Shown piece by piece: positions 10,686 to 22,039 of a stretch of DNA of 64,000 nt; within the stretch, counting starts at the first letter, position 1, and each line of letters starts with the position of its first letter. Below the pieces are notes generated by a model. The model made no database searches, was not told the origin of the DNA, and worked only from the letters and a program-made list of their open reading frames with translations. Origin of the DNA: Mytilinidion resinicola (lineage: Eukaryota; Ascomycota; Dothideomycetes; Mytilinidiales; Mytilinidiaceae); assembly GCF_010093595.1 (NCBI RefSeq), contig NW_022985462.1:498534-562533 (forward strand), written 5' to 3'. The translations under genes were made by a program, and so were the position numbers.

Positions 10686-13600
10686 ATGGCAGAGTACCGG
10701 GATCCATTCGATGATTCAGATGATTTCTCCGATGGCACTGAGTCTTCAGTTTCTTCCTATGATTACGATCTCACCCTGATGGATGGAAATGGACTTGAGG
10801 ATATCAAGAGAACAGCGCATGAGAGTCTGAACCTTGGAAACGGGTACCAGGGAACCTGGTATGGCCAAGAAGCTTTCCGCGAGTTCTATCAAAACTGGTC
10901 AGTCACTTATCGCACATGGAAGTCAGACCATAACACAGTTAACACTCGATAGGCGCGATGGCATCGTGCGCAGCTTCAATATCGACCCGAGCGACTTCCG
11001 CACAGAGACGCAGACGCTGAAAATGCAAATCATCATCAGGGCCATAAGCCCTCACACGAAGAACCTGATGGGATATATCCAATTCAAGTGGGATAAAAAC
11101 AATCTTGGCACTCTCCAGCTTGTTAATTTCAACGCTGCTCTTCATAAGGACCATCTGGTGAATGGTGGGACGACAAAAGCCTATGACAAAACCCAGAGCG
11201 GTCAATATGGTGAGGGTATGAAGTTGGCGGCTCTGATCATGCGGAGAAGACCTCAGAATCACACCGTTCGGATACTCAGTTCAGGCTTCATGTGGAATTT
11301 CAGTTTCAATTCCAAGGCAGTACTGACATGCACTCTGACGAAAGAGAAAGAGGACAAGTTGCGCAAACTGAAAGCGAAGGAGGAGGACCGCAAAAAACAA
11401 CACAAGCCTCGAGAATTGAAGCCTAATATCTGGGAAGATGTCGCCGTGCAGATTGGGAGCGGTCGCAGTGAAAGAACGCAGGATAGGATTAACCAGAGAA
11501 AGAAGAAGAGTGATAAGATCCGGCTTGCCGACTTCAAAAGGTGGCTCGAAGTTTCAATCGACATAGCGCCCCCGACAAACATTGTACGAACTCGAGAAGG
11601 CGATCTCATTCTGAATCGTGAATACAAAAACAAGACCTACCTGAAAGGTCTATTACTCCCTAATTCAAGCGTCAGCGGCAAGCCCTTGAAATACGGGTAC
11701 AACTTCCGGGAGGGTGATACGAGTCGGGATAGAACTAGTATGGCTTATGCTGATGACGAGGCATTCATAATTGCGAAGATCTGGGGAGCAGCGTTACGCG
11801 CCGACGGAGACATCTTCACCGAAGATTCGCTCATTGCGAGATACACGAAGCTTTTAGAAAAGACATTTGGTGGACACAAAGATTATGCGGATGTTCACGA
11901 CGCTGACTGCCATGCCTCAGAGTCCACAGTCAAGAAAGTGTGGGCATACATGCTCAGTCCAGCCAAGTATCGAAATGGAAAAGCGCCATTTTACTACAGC
12001 CCGACTGATAGCACTGACGTGAGTACTGCACGAAAGTTGACAACGGAATCGCTTAGCTGACACATTTGTAGGCATCAAAGATAATCCGAGATTGCCTAAA
12101 GCGCGAGCCGGTCCTGGTTGAGGAGCGCCTATGGAATATGTTCTGCCGGCACCACTTGTGCCGTACGCCGGATAAGGAGCGTTACCATCGATTCCACAAA
12201 GCTGCGCTATCTGATCTCTCAAACGCAACTTGTTTCGCAAACCACATGCTGCAAACTTTAGCGGCTTGCCTCCGCTCTGACCCAGCCACCAGCGACATGA
12301 AGCTCAGCTTCGTAGACACCAGAGATCTGGGCCTTGATGTAATTTACTTACGGAAAGAAAGGATGTGGAAAATAAATGACAAATGGCTAACCTTCGACGG
12401 AGCCCACGAGCATACGGCGTGCGTTTTGGACCAAGATGACACCAGATTTCATCTTCTCCACGAGCTCTTCCTGTGCGACCATGCAGCTACCTCTTTGTTC
12501 AGGATCATGATAGACGAGCTTTCTGGCCAAGATACTGGCAACACGCCTCTAAAAGAACTCAAGATTCGTCTTGAAAGCAATGGCTCCATTCGGATCCCCC
12601 AGATGGTTCGCGCAGTGAGGTTGAGTGTCAAACCTGAAGCATTGATGGTCACGTGGAAGTCATCTGGACGGCTGGCTATGATATCAGGTCATTGCAAACA
12701 GCAGACATCCGTCGTTCTCCATCGTACAGATACATGTAGAGATAAGCGAAATATCCCGTTGTACAGGGAAGAAGAAGGTAAGTGGACCCTGAATGTCTTC
12801 CCAGTGCAGGATTTGTTTCCATGGAGAAAGGGCCCATTTCTAATGACATCTAGAGTCCTGTGACTGCCCAAAGCAGACGGTTCCTCCTACATGTCACAAA
12901 GCTTTATTCAACAACCTTAGCGCAGATCATTTCTATTTCCCCATGATCTGTACGGCCGAGCATGGCTCTTTTTACGCCGTTCCTCCCCCGAGTAAAAGGC
13001 CCCTCAATGGTGAAGAAACAGCAGCTGCAGGTCTTAAGAAGGAACCTTCAGAAACCGACCTCGTCCATATATCATCGGGGGACTCCTCGTCCGACTCTGA
13101 TATCGATGCTTCCGAACCTTTCTCTCCAGGCTTACAAACCCCTATCGAGAGTCCTCGTACTGCAAGTCGTCCCTCGACCCGACACTCGTTCCCTCAGTCT
13201 GCAACTGTTGATCGTACATCGCACTCTTCCCCCATTCGGGCAACTCCCGATAAAGATCTCTCGAATATCGATGACGTGCTAAGTCAGCTCAGAGACTACA
13301 ATTCCAAAGCGCAAGAGGCTTTGAAATCTATGAATACTGAAGCAGCATGGAGTAAGTCAGCAGTTACATATTTCTATTCACAATATTCTTGACTACTTAC
13401 ATCGCCACTAACACCGCGTAGGAATCTTGTTTGAAACCCAGATTGAACATAAGGACCTTGGCTGGGAGGCCTTTCCTGGTAACCACGACTGGTACCGCGC
13501 GATTAACAGAAATGGCCAGAGCGGCTTCTTTGCACGTTCCCGGGCACCACCTGCCGAGGACGAGACGTACGCCGATAGTGACTACCAGGTCACCGCCAAA

Positions 13601-14065
13601 TCCGCCGCTGCTGCTTTGCAAGACATGGAGCGCTGCATGCTCACTCTCTCCGCTCGCAATGAGAAGCTGGGGGACAGGGAGCTTCGAGAACCCCGCTCGT
13701 CAAAGCCTGTCAAATTTACAAACCCCAAAGCTTCCGCAAATGCTAGACCCACCACAGCGACTCCCCATGCTGATGTGGGTGTCAATGGCAGTGCACGCGA
13801 AGATAGGGCTATTAGTCAGGATAGTCTCTACAGATTGACGCCGCGACCTCAAGAAAGGCCACAGCTTCCAGATCAAGGCCCAGTTCAGGCTTCAGTTCTC
13901 GGAATCAGCCGGAACACTCCAATCCGGACTATTCAAAGCGTTACCCAGTTTACTGGTATGTCGCCTCCTCACAGCAAGCGCGCTTACTGCGAGAGCGTAT
14001 CCGACCATGATGGGAAGAGTGAGAACGAAGAAAACTCGACGGTGAAACGCTTCCGCCACTTGTGA
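10686..14065 (+). CDS. GHKL/Bergerat-fold ATPase-like protein, tandem copy B
   Basis: Paralogue of the gene at 6056-8910; function unknown. Exons 10686-10897, 10953-12018, 12072-12777, 12854-13351 and 13422-14065 give 1041 residues, and all four introns sit at the same sites as in copy A. The N-box REFYQNWRDGI has Glu66, Asn70 and Asp73; the G2-type box GQYGEGMK is at 154-161. TYLKGLLLPN and GYNF...RDR are conserved. The middle region keeps DGAHEH and CDHA. The Cys cluster C-x-C-x(8)-C is preserved only if intron 3 ends at the tag at 12851-12853, which also restores the frame. The C-terminus is longer than in copy A, Ser/Pro-rich, with the shared LGW...FPGNHDWYRA block. The ATPase assignment rests on motifs; no cellular role is claimed. 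Confidence 0.85.
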
Positions 14066-14448
14066 AGCTTTGGCAGGTAACACATTTTTGTGTGATACTG
14101 AAAGAGCGTCCGATGTGGTTGGAAGTATTGTGGCGACACATACTGTTAGGTTGCAATCAGGTTGAATAACAGGATGTGCGTACCTCAATGATATGTTTGT
14201 ACTTTCTCTACAATCACGCATTCGGATTTTTTTCGTTTGCAGGCTCGAAGGGTAGTTTTGGTTTGAACTCTTTTGCTTTCTCTCAGTATGCGAAGTAAGT
14301 GGACGTCACCAAAGACGGCAGATGGTGTTATGCATGGCCCAGCAGGAATACATTGCGATCTTTCACTTCTCATCTTGGAGGAAACCAGGATAGACACTGT
14401 GTCGCTTCGCTACTGGGACAGCAATTAAAATGTAGATCCTCCACTTCC
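14066..14448. other. Flank between GHKL gene B and the AA9 pseudogene
   Basis: Convergent 3' flanks. No gene or clear repeat seen. Confidence 0.5.
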
Positions 14449-15296
14449 CTAACCAGTCCACATAGCAGGTCCCGGTGCCGTGTATGTGAACGGTGTTTGG
14501 GAAATGTTGATAAGAATACCAGGATCGCTGCACACAGTCAGTACTACAACTCATCTTCTCTATCACCAGCACTCACCTCGCCTTATAAGCCCCCGGAAAC
14601 TGCACCCCCAGGCTTCGCCGAGCCACCCCCAGTAACATTTACTACACCACACTCATTAATCTCAGGCCTCTACACATCACACCAAATCCACTTACTCTGA
14701 TAACAACTCATATAAATTTGCGCCCCGCCCGTACCACTCGCCGCATGCAGCGCAATCGCCTCGGCCCTGACCAGATAATTCCCACCCGCCAGCGTCTGCG
14801 GCACCGAGAACGTGGGCTTCCCACAGTTCGCGTTCAGGATCTCCGTACCCCAGCTCGCCATAGTGCCGGCGTGCAAGTCCTGCGCGACCTTGAACCCGGA
14901 CGAGGAGCCGTCGGCGGTGGTGGCGTCGGAGACGGCGGACATGTAGACCATGGCGGGCCCGTAGTGGTTGCCGCCGATGGCCGGGTTGGCGCAGGAGCGG
15001 TTGCCGGGTCGGGCGAGCATTTCGGCGGTGAGGGTGGTGCCGGCTGGGGAGGGGAAAGGAGAGTTTAGGGGAGGGGAGTGAGCCTACCGGCGACTTCACA
15101 GACCCCCAGAGACGCCTGTTGTGCCGCCAACGTTGCAGCGCATGTCGTTGGATATGCCTGAGGTTACGGGGTTGTTGTTTGGGGGTAGGCGAACGCAAGT
15201 GCCGGCTTCGTCGGCGCTGCCGACCTAGAGTTCTTGCCAGGTGGAGCGGGCGGTGATGGATGAGGCAGTGGCGAGGAGGATGAGGAGGGACTTCAT
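14449..15296 (-). pseudogene. AA9 lytic polysaccharide monooxygenase, inactivated
   Basis: AA9 enzymes are secreted copper enzymes that oxidatively cleave cellulose. The frame starts at 15296 with a signal peptide (MKSLLILLATASSITA). The next residue, normally the N-terminal copper-ligand His, is Arg. Lesions: an in-frame TAG at 15225-15227 where the family has Trp (QEL-stop-VG), a one-base insertion in the C-run at 15103-15107, and another frame break at the C-run 14605-14609. Introns are still recognisable, for example GTAAGT...GTGTAG before INVTGGG. Conserved blocks RSC, NHYGPAMVYMS, TCYQ-like MSCYQ and SDPGILINI remain, so the decay looks recent. Only the 3' third is duplicated, at 9320-9550. 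The N-terminal Arg alone would be expected to abolish normal activity. Confidence 0.85.
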
Positions 15297-15985
15297 CGTG
15301 GGCGAGGATGGATTGGAGCTTCATATAGCATCAGAAAGTCTGCGCTTCTTTTCTTTCTACGTCATGGAAGATACTCTATTTGCTGTTTGAAATTTCTTGA
15401 AAGACTCATGCTGAGTGAGTGCTTCGTGGTCCTGCTCCGAGTATATTGATGTTGGAAGCATGTTGAATTTATTTTGGCAAGTGACGTGAAAGATAATGCG
15501 AACGGTAGCAAGTAGAATTAAAGGCCGGGGGCCAGCAATATTTGATTTGGAGTTCAGTTGGTTAGCCCCATTGGTGGGTATTCATTAAGATCCCTGCTGA
15601 TGCTTAGTTTCATTCTAGTGCATAAATGCCGCTGCTGGTACAGGGGAGATTTGCCTGAAAGAGTGTAAGTTGCGAGGGTTCGCCCTCATCTGGCAGAGAG
15701 TAGCGTGGTAGGCTTGTTTGCGTAGGCTTCGGAAAGTTCTAAAGGGACAATGAGGGAAGCTGGACTCCAAATCCATCTCTCAAATCAAAGACAAGACGTG
15801 TAGATAATCATGATAGACTGCGACCTGAGCGGGAGTTTCGGCGCCTAGCACGAGGCTTCAAGATTGTCATTGAATGGGTACAGAAGTGAAGTGTTTAGGT
15901 TGGTTCATAAAATGCAACCCTTTTTGTTTTCCCCATGCCATGCAGAAAATTTCGAGGTTGCAAGCTTACGGAAAGAAACCATCTT
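15297..15985. other. Intergenic region between AA9 and GH5 pseudogenes
   Basis: Upstream flank of the AA9 pseudogene and downstream flank of the GH5 gene. No gene seen on either strand. Confidence 0.5.
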
Positions 15986-17526
15986 TCATCCGATAGCACT
16001 TACATGATTCGTAACCAAGCAAGTCCAATCGCTGGTGCCGTAGAAAATGGTATTCCTATCGTCGGAAGTCTTGCTAGAGGTAAGCTGATCACCGTCATCC
16101 CAGAAAAGATCTGCTGCCATGCCAGCGGTAGATACGGAAGTCTTTTCCCAAGCACCTTCGACGCTACAATGGTCAGAAGAGACACCATATTCTTCGAAAT
16201 GACACGGTTTGTTGGCTTTGACGCATGCCGCAGCGTGCGCCTGAATCCAGCCATTACCAAAATCGTTAGAAGTCCCCCTGAGATCTATATTAGTATCACA
16301 TAATCCTCTGATGACAGAACATTATGCTTACAACTTGATGGGTAGAGATGAAATGTCCCGAAATCAATAGTGGAGATCGCAAGATTAGTATCCCAGTTCC
16401 AGCCCTCGCCAGAAGCTAGTATATTTCAGAAATTTCATCTTTGAATATTGATTTGACTCACTGTAAGGATAGCTTCCATCACCTCCGGATACACCAAAAC
16501 CCTCATCACCAACAGTTACCATGTGAGTGGGGTTTAAGCTCTTGATATAAGCGCTGGTTTTTTTGATCCAATTTCTCAAGATAGATCTTTCGGTAAGTCA
16601 GACATTGTGTTCTTAACCAATAGAGATAAGGACGTTCCTTCGAAAGGGAGACTTAGGTATCACAGCCTGTACATCTCGGCTCATTCGCCAATTCCCAGGC
16701 AAAAATGGCCAGAGAGCTCGAGTATCTGCTAACGACAGCCTTAATGTAATTTTGGTACAGGGTCTGGCACGAAGAACTCTGATACCAGTCTTTGTTGGTG
16801 GAGCCACCGCATGCTTTCATGTACGCTGCCATTCCGCCGTAGTCGATCCAATTATTGACGAAATTGACGATAAGTTTGATGCTGTGGGCAGCGGCACTTT
16901 GAACCACGTAGTCAAGAAGCTGAAGGCCATTTGCACCGCTATGGATCGTCGCAGACGAGCCGGAGAATGACTGGTAGTACACCGTTCCGGAACCAGGAAC
17001 GGAATTAACGTCGTTGAAGCCCCAGACGCGAAGGGTCTTTAGTCCGGACGATTGCAGATGGCTCATGACGGTATCTACATCCGCGTTGTTGGTAAGAAAG
17101 CCGATCCAGTAAGCATTGGTACCAGCAAAATATACTCTAGTTAATGGGTATCCTACCAAGTACTGTATTATGTAACTAACATTTCGTGACCCCATCAATG
17201 GTAAATTTCGTCCCGCTGGCTTTGGAGATCGTGCCTGTTGCTCCAGTGGTGGGTGGCGTAGTGCTCGTGGCAACTCCTACAACTGTCGACAATGTGGTTG
17301 CTCCACCAGACGCTTTGAAGGTCAGACATAGCATCAAAGGTTTTCAGAAGTGGAAACTACCAGTACCAGGAAGGCATTGGGCGTAATAGTCGCTAGAGGC
17401 TCGGTAGTAGTATCCTGAAACACAAGTAGTTTCTCCGGACCATCCATTACCATCACACTGCCCATACCAAGGCTTAGTGATCTCCCGAATTGGCCATGGC
17501 GTTTCTCCGTGTCGAAATAGGCATGG
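15986..17526 (-). pseudogene. CBM1-GH5 endo-beta-1,4-mannanase, probably inactivated
   Basis: Secreted mannan endo-1,4-beta-mannosidase type. An N-terminal CBM1 (WYGQC...GWSGETTC...YYAQCLPG) is followed by a Thr-rich linker and a GH5 subfamily 7 catalytic domain with [20 protein letters not shown], the acid/base block [26 protein letters not shown] and the nucleophile block FEEYGV. The end VTNH...stop is normal. Defects: no start Met or signal peptide precedes the CBM1 frame after the in-frame stop at 17527-17529; the donor after CTGCDT reads CTAAGT instead of GTAAGT (about 16651-16656), which runs into a stop; one CBM1 Cys is Tyr; and the exon after HLYPSS is in frame only with an alternative acceptor. 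A missed 5' exon could explain the first defect but not the donor. Confidence 0.75.
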
Positions 17527-17826
17527 CTACGAACATGAGAAGCCGGGTCGATAGTGGCACATTGACCCGTGGCGTATTGACTCTTCCCGCCCCTGGGATA
17601 CTGAGAGCTCCCTAGACTCATAAAAACTGAAGGCAGAATTGGCAATCTCTGGAGACAGTTGCAGAGATTAGACGATTCCTGTTGCGTTGATGAAGATGGA
17701 AATCTAGGAGGTGGTATTAAAGTTTTCGATACCTCGGTTGTTCTAAATTTGGATTGGCGATTTTGAACCCTTCCATCTCGTCCTTCCATTTTCCTCGCTC
17801 TTCAACCTCCTATACGTTCCAACTGT

Positions 17827-18980
17827 TCAGTACTTGAACGTCTCCCCAACTAGCTTCTCACTCAATACCCATAACCTCTCCGCCTCAACACCACTTGTCG
17901 CCCACGGCTTCACCGTATCCGTCCACGGATCTCCAACATGGCAGTCCTGTAGATACGCGCCATTGTGACCTGTTTACTGTTAGGATGATTTCTCTCCAGA
18001 GAAGAATAAATTACGGAGTTAGTTACCTGACAAGCTTGGGTCAAACGCTGCGTAGACGTGTGTCGCGACACCACTGCCTCCGTCGCCCGTTTTGAACTTG
18101 AAGTCGCTCCAGCCCTCCCTGTTGCCCTGTACCCTGTCCAATTTGCCTTGAAAGCGGTCAGTCAAGACGTTCATAGAATCATGAGAAAGGGGCCCTCACG
18201 AAGGTCACCAAAGTCAGCGTCCCAATCCAACTTCGCGCCTAGATTGGTGATAATAACGCCGGGATGCAAGCTGTATGCATTGAGCCCACGCTTCCCCAGC
18301 TTCTCGGCCAAGGAGAGAGCCATAAGCATGTTCGCTGTTTTAGATTGGCCGTAGCTTCGCCATCTGTTGTAAGTCTCGCCATCCTGGAGTCATCTATTAG
18401 CTTTGCGGATGAATGTATGAGCCAGCTGGCAACTACACACCCCGAAGTTGTAATCAGCGAATCGAATCGCACCTAATCGGTGCCCGTCACTACTGACTGC
18501 CACGACCCTCGGTTTGCTAGCTGCGAGCAACTTCTCGATGATCAGGTTCGTAAACAGGAAAGGGCCAAGATGGTTCGTCGCAAACTGCCTCTCGAATCCC
18601 TCCTCGGTCTTCCCGTAATCGCAGGCCATAATTCCGGCATTGTTCATCAGCATATCGATATGCGGGATATCGGTCCATGAATTCACTGTAGCGGCGGCCT
18701 CCCGAGTTTGCTTAAGTGAGGCGAGGTCTAGTTTTAGAACGCGTACTTTTACGTCCTTGTGTGCTGCTGTGATGGTGTCGGCAGTCTTTTGGACTTTGGT
18801 AGTGTCACGACCAGCGAGTATTAGTAGGGCGGGTTGGGCCTTCGATATGGTTTCAACGAAGAAGGCTCCTAGGCCTCCGGGGGAGACGCCAGTGGTCAGT
18901 ATCACTTTCCCTTTGATCTGACTGGCGAAGTCCTGGACAAGCTGCTCGCCTGTCGTTTCGGCGCCGTACGGAGGAGACAT
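17827..18980 (-). CDS. Short-chain dehydrogenase/reductase (SDR)
   Basis: NAD(P)-dependent oxidoreductase of the SDR superfamily; substrate unknown. Exons from the start are 18441-18980, 18200-18383, 18027-18146 and 17827-17969, giving 328 residues with all phases consistent. The Rossmann glycine motif is TTGVSPGGLG (about 29-38), followed by LDLASL, MNNAGIM, the Ser region VAVSSDGH and the catalytic YGQSK; HPGVIITNL follows. The fold and length resemble the WWOX/retinol dehydrogenase-like fungal group. No signal peptide or membrane span. Intact, although its neighbours on both sides in this block are broken or accessory genes, so it may be a genuine retained enzyme. Confidence 0.88.
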
Positions 18981-19752
18981 GGTGGTTCTCTTTATAGTGA
19001 AGTAGTGATGAAAACGACCTCGATAGGTGATTAGATTTGGATAGGTCGTTAAGGTTGTGCTGACTTGGATTTGACGGTTTTGAGAACGCGAAAGGGGTCC
19101 TAGGACTTATATATGCGCCTTCCAATACTGCGCTGGACCTTAATCTCCCCTGTACCGACGAGGTCCGAACTTCATACAGGTAACTTTAGCCTCAAAGCTA
19201 ACTAGATGTAGTAGCTTATTTTCAATGTCGTCGACCGCACGCACCTCCTTTTTAATGTTCACGTCGCGCTGACGTCATTGGTGGGAATAGTCGGCATTAC
19301 CACAGTAGCTCGGCGTTCATTGATACATTATCAACACCAAGTTGCTTTGTGATTCTATCATGCGATCCAGAAGGCTTATCTCCTATTTCCGTAGACTTGC
19401 CCCACCACGCAAGGACTTTGAGTCTACCTCCTGTATAGAAGTATAGTGTTTTGTCACACGACTTACAAATGCTACAATTTAGCGTGGGTCGTGGTAGAGT
19501 TCATGACCTCGCAGCTAGTTCAATTATCAAGCAACCGCTCAAAGTGTTCGGTACACTACCTGTCTCCGGTAGCCCAGCAAGATTCTAGACTTCTTCAAAG
19601 TAGAGAACTTCCATCTCGTACACCTTTTTGATAACTTATCGAAGTTCTTCAGACAGTAGTAAGAAAAATGACACAGGCCTAATATAGTGCGACATACCAT
19701 GAACGGACTACCCTCAAATGTCGTGCCTGCCTCCATCATCTTATCTCAACCC
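18981..19752. other. Intergenic region
   Basis: SDR promoter (minus strand) and 3' flank of the membrane protein gene. A TATA-like tatata lies about 120 bases upstream of the SDR start. No gene seen. Confidence 0.5.
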
Positions 19753-20958
19753 TCACTTTGTCTTCGCCAGGACGGAGTCCTTCCCATAATCAAACAAAAT
19801 CTCATCCCTAACCCAACTGACAACCAGACACACACTGCCCGGCCCAGCTACCACCGCTCCAACCAAGACAAGAGGAATAGTCTTCACCCAACTAAACGTC
19901 TTCCTCTTCACCTTGGCCACCGTCTCCAGTTGCATCAGCGCAACGATCAGCATAATCGAGTACCCAAAAACCTGATCCCACAGCAAGAAACTCCTTAACC
20001 CTTCTCCCGTTGTCTTACTCTGGATGATGGCAATCGGCGGCGCAAAGACAGACGCCGGACTAAGCTCATCGGCATACCCAGGTGCGAAGAGAGCGGGGAA
20101 GAAAACGGTAGCAAGGCTGAGGCTCGAGACGGCGACGTGGACGGCGAAGCTGACGGCAAGGACGAACGCGTTGGTTAGGCGGATGGCTTTGAGGTGGGAG
20201 ATCGGAGATGTCTGTTTCAAGAAGCCTCTTTTGGGGAGGAGGAAGGAGAACGTCTTGTGCAGCGCGAAGACTAGGAGCGGGAACACGTTCCAAACGACAA
20301 CAGCGAGCTGCTGGAAGCGGTTTGAGACGAGGGATGGGGACGGAATAGCCATGATAATGGACGGGGCTATGAATCCGAAAGCTAGGGCCGGAGTGAGGAA
20401 TAAGGTAGACGAGGGCGACGCGAGAGATGCTTGCTGCAAGGAGCTCAATGGTAGGTTTCTGTAAACTAGTGGAGAGCTGGCGGTGTAAAGAGCTGCCCAA
20501 ATGCCGCTTGAGGAACCTATTGCTAATGCTTGGAAGAGGAGGGTCCAGGCAATAGCTCTAAGGAATTAATTGCTCAGTATCTCCCCAAATAATGCAGAGG
20601 CGGGATGCGCTCACTTCCCAAAGCCCGACACCTGGCCTTTTCGAAAGCTATCAGTCAACATGACCGTGAGAATACTTAGGTATTGTCCGAGGAAATAGAT
20701 GCCAACGGCGGATGTTGCCGGGTGCGAGCCATCGACTGCTTCCCAGAAATATAAGATAAGAATTCCTAACTGATAGTCGATGGGATATCGTATCCCAGTG
20801 ATCGAAGTCAGCAACGGCTCTTTTGTCCCGGGAAGAATGTAGGTGCTCTCGCTATTGACAGCGGCGAATACTCGCGCGAAGCTGCCGTCCAAGACGTTTC
20901 GGCCCCAGATCGCAATCGTGCCGAGTAGACTGAGGGTATAGAAGGCTGGTTTCAACAT
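19753..20958 (-). CDS. Polytopic membrane protein of unknown function
   Basis: Exons 20615-20958 and 19753-20557 give 382 residues. The protein is strongly hydrophobic, with roughly seven to eight membrane segments spread along its length, for example FYTLSLLGTIAIW, LGILILYFWEAV, IAWTLLFQALAIG, the FVLAVSFAVHVAVSSLSLATVFF stretch, YSIMLIVALM and IPLVLVGAVVAGP. The size and topology resemble fungal integral membrane proteins found near secondary-metabolite genes (AtmA/PaxA-like), but no diagnostic motif is visible and no prenyltransferase, cyclase or P450 lies nearby. That resemblance is a weak inference. Confidence 0.8.
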
Positions 20959-22039
20959 ATTAAATGATGGAGAGAGTGATTTCTTGGGGGGCTTCGAATT
21001 TAGAATTTGGTGATGAGGAGGAAGACAAGGACGACTTGTTGAGATTGCTCAAGTTATAAACAGCTTGAGAACCTTGACATGTGAACGGCTTACTGTGTAC
21101 GTCAGATCGACCTCAAAGAAGCTTAGTTACGAAATGGTATGATTCGAGGCGTCCAGCGATAGCTAGCTGCCTCCCCGGCAAGACAAGGAAGTGTTGCGGG
21201 GAAACCGCGATCACGTGAACTTATCGATTACACGAACGCAAAGTCTCGCCATAGATCTTTCACCCTTTTCTGCTAAAGTTTGTAGTAATTTGAAATCATT
21301 TGATTTTGATTGTCATTGAGAGCTAGGAAAAGTCTGCCACTAGGCCCCAGATTCTCAGTACACTCAACACTAAAGAAGCCATCTCCGGTACATGTAGCCC
21401 ACAAGTCTCTTTTACGTATCTTTGATCTTCTATCTGCTGGCTAGGAGGATGAGGAGGGTAAGAAGACAAAGCTACTCCACGAGACCCGGTGGGGTATCTA
21501 CCGGATGGGTGTGAACTATTGCTTTACGCTCATAACGCGGACATTTCTTGAATTCCGTTGATTTGGGCATAGTACGGCCTGCTATAAAGTATGGCGACAG
21601 TCCTCGAAGGAGCAGACCAGCTGGCAGTACATATTTGCTATGGAAGTGGTATGTTCGTCGGTGGTGTGAGTGATGTATTGGTACTTCTGGTGACTTTCTA
21701 GTAGAGTGCGTCCAAATGACTTCTTAAGGAGCACACACTAGTTTATAGTACCCGGTGAGCTTTTGATACTAAAGCTGTTCTCACTGAAAATATTTTTATA
21801 TACTGCGTCGTCAAGCACCTCACTCTTTCATCTTACGTGTCACTGCGTAGACAACATTTCTCATGACAGCGCACTGTCCGGGTACCGCTGGGATTCACTC
21901 ACTTTGTAAAGCTACCTTCATACCGCACATACTGCACTCATCTATTTCTCCTTTGCTTTTCAGATCCACAGAGTCATTATCACCGCACCAACCACTAACA
22001 GCGCCCACCCACACCCAAGACTCACTCACCAACATCATC
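20959..22039. other. Intergenic region
   Basis: Shared promoter space between the membrane protein (minus) and the small Cys-rich gene (plus). A CACGTG lies near 21212. The in-frame ATG at 21863 is probably within the leader of the next gene. No other gene seen. Confidence 0.5.

Larger units (their letters stand above)
9735..14662 (+). repeat. Tandem duplication unit B
   Basis: Second copy of the unit described at 5165-9550, carrying the longer GHKL paralogue and the 3' part of the full-length AA9 pseudogene. Coding similarity is clear throughout exons 1-5; non-coding similarity is patchy, indicating an old event or fast divergence. Confidence 0.8.

Noticed and set aside
15935..16303. A 122-codon plus-strand frame
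   Set aside because: It is antisense to the GH5 3' exon, whose minus-strand protein is clearly conserved.
19753..20958. Assigning the membrane protein to an indole-diterpene (AtmA/PaxA) cluster
   Set aside because: Only general topology agrees, and no prenyltransferase, cyclase or P450 gene lies in the window.
21863..22039. N-terminal extension of the small Cys-rich protein
   Set aside because: The added 59 residues read as a translated leader; related small proteins start at MC.
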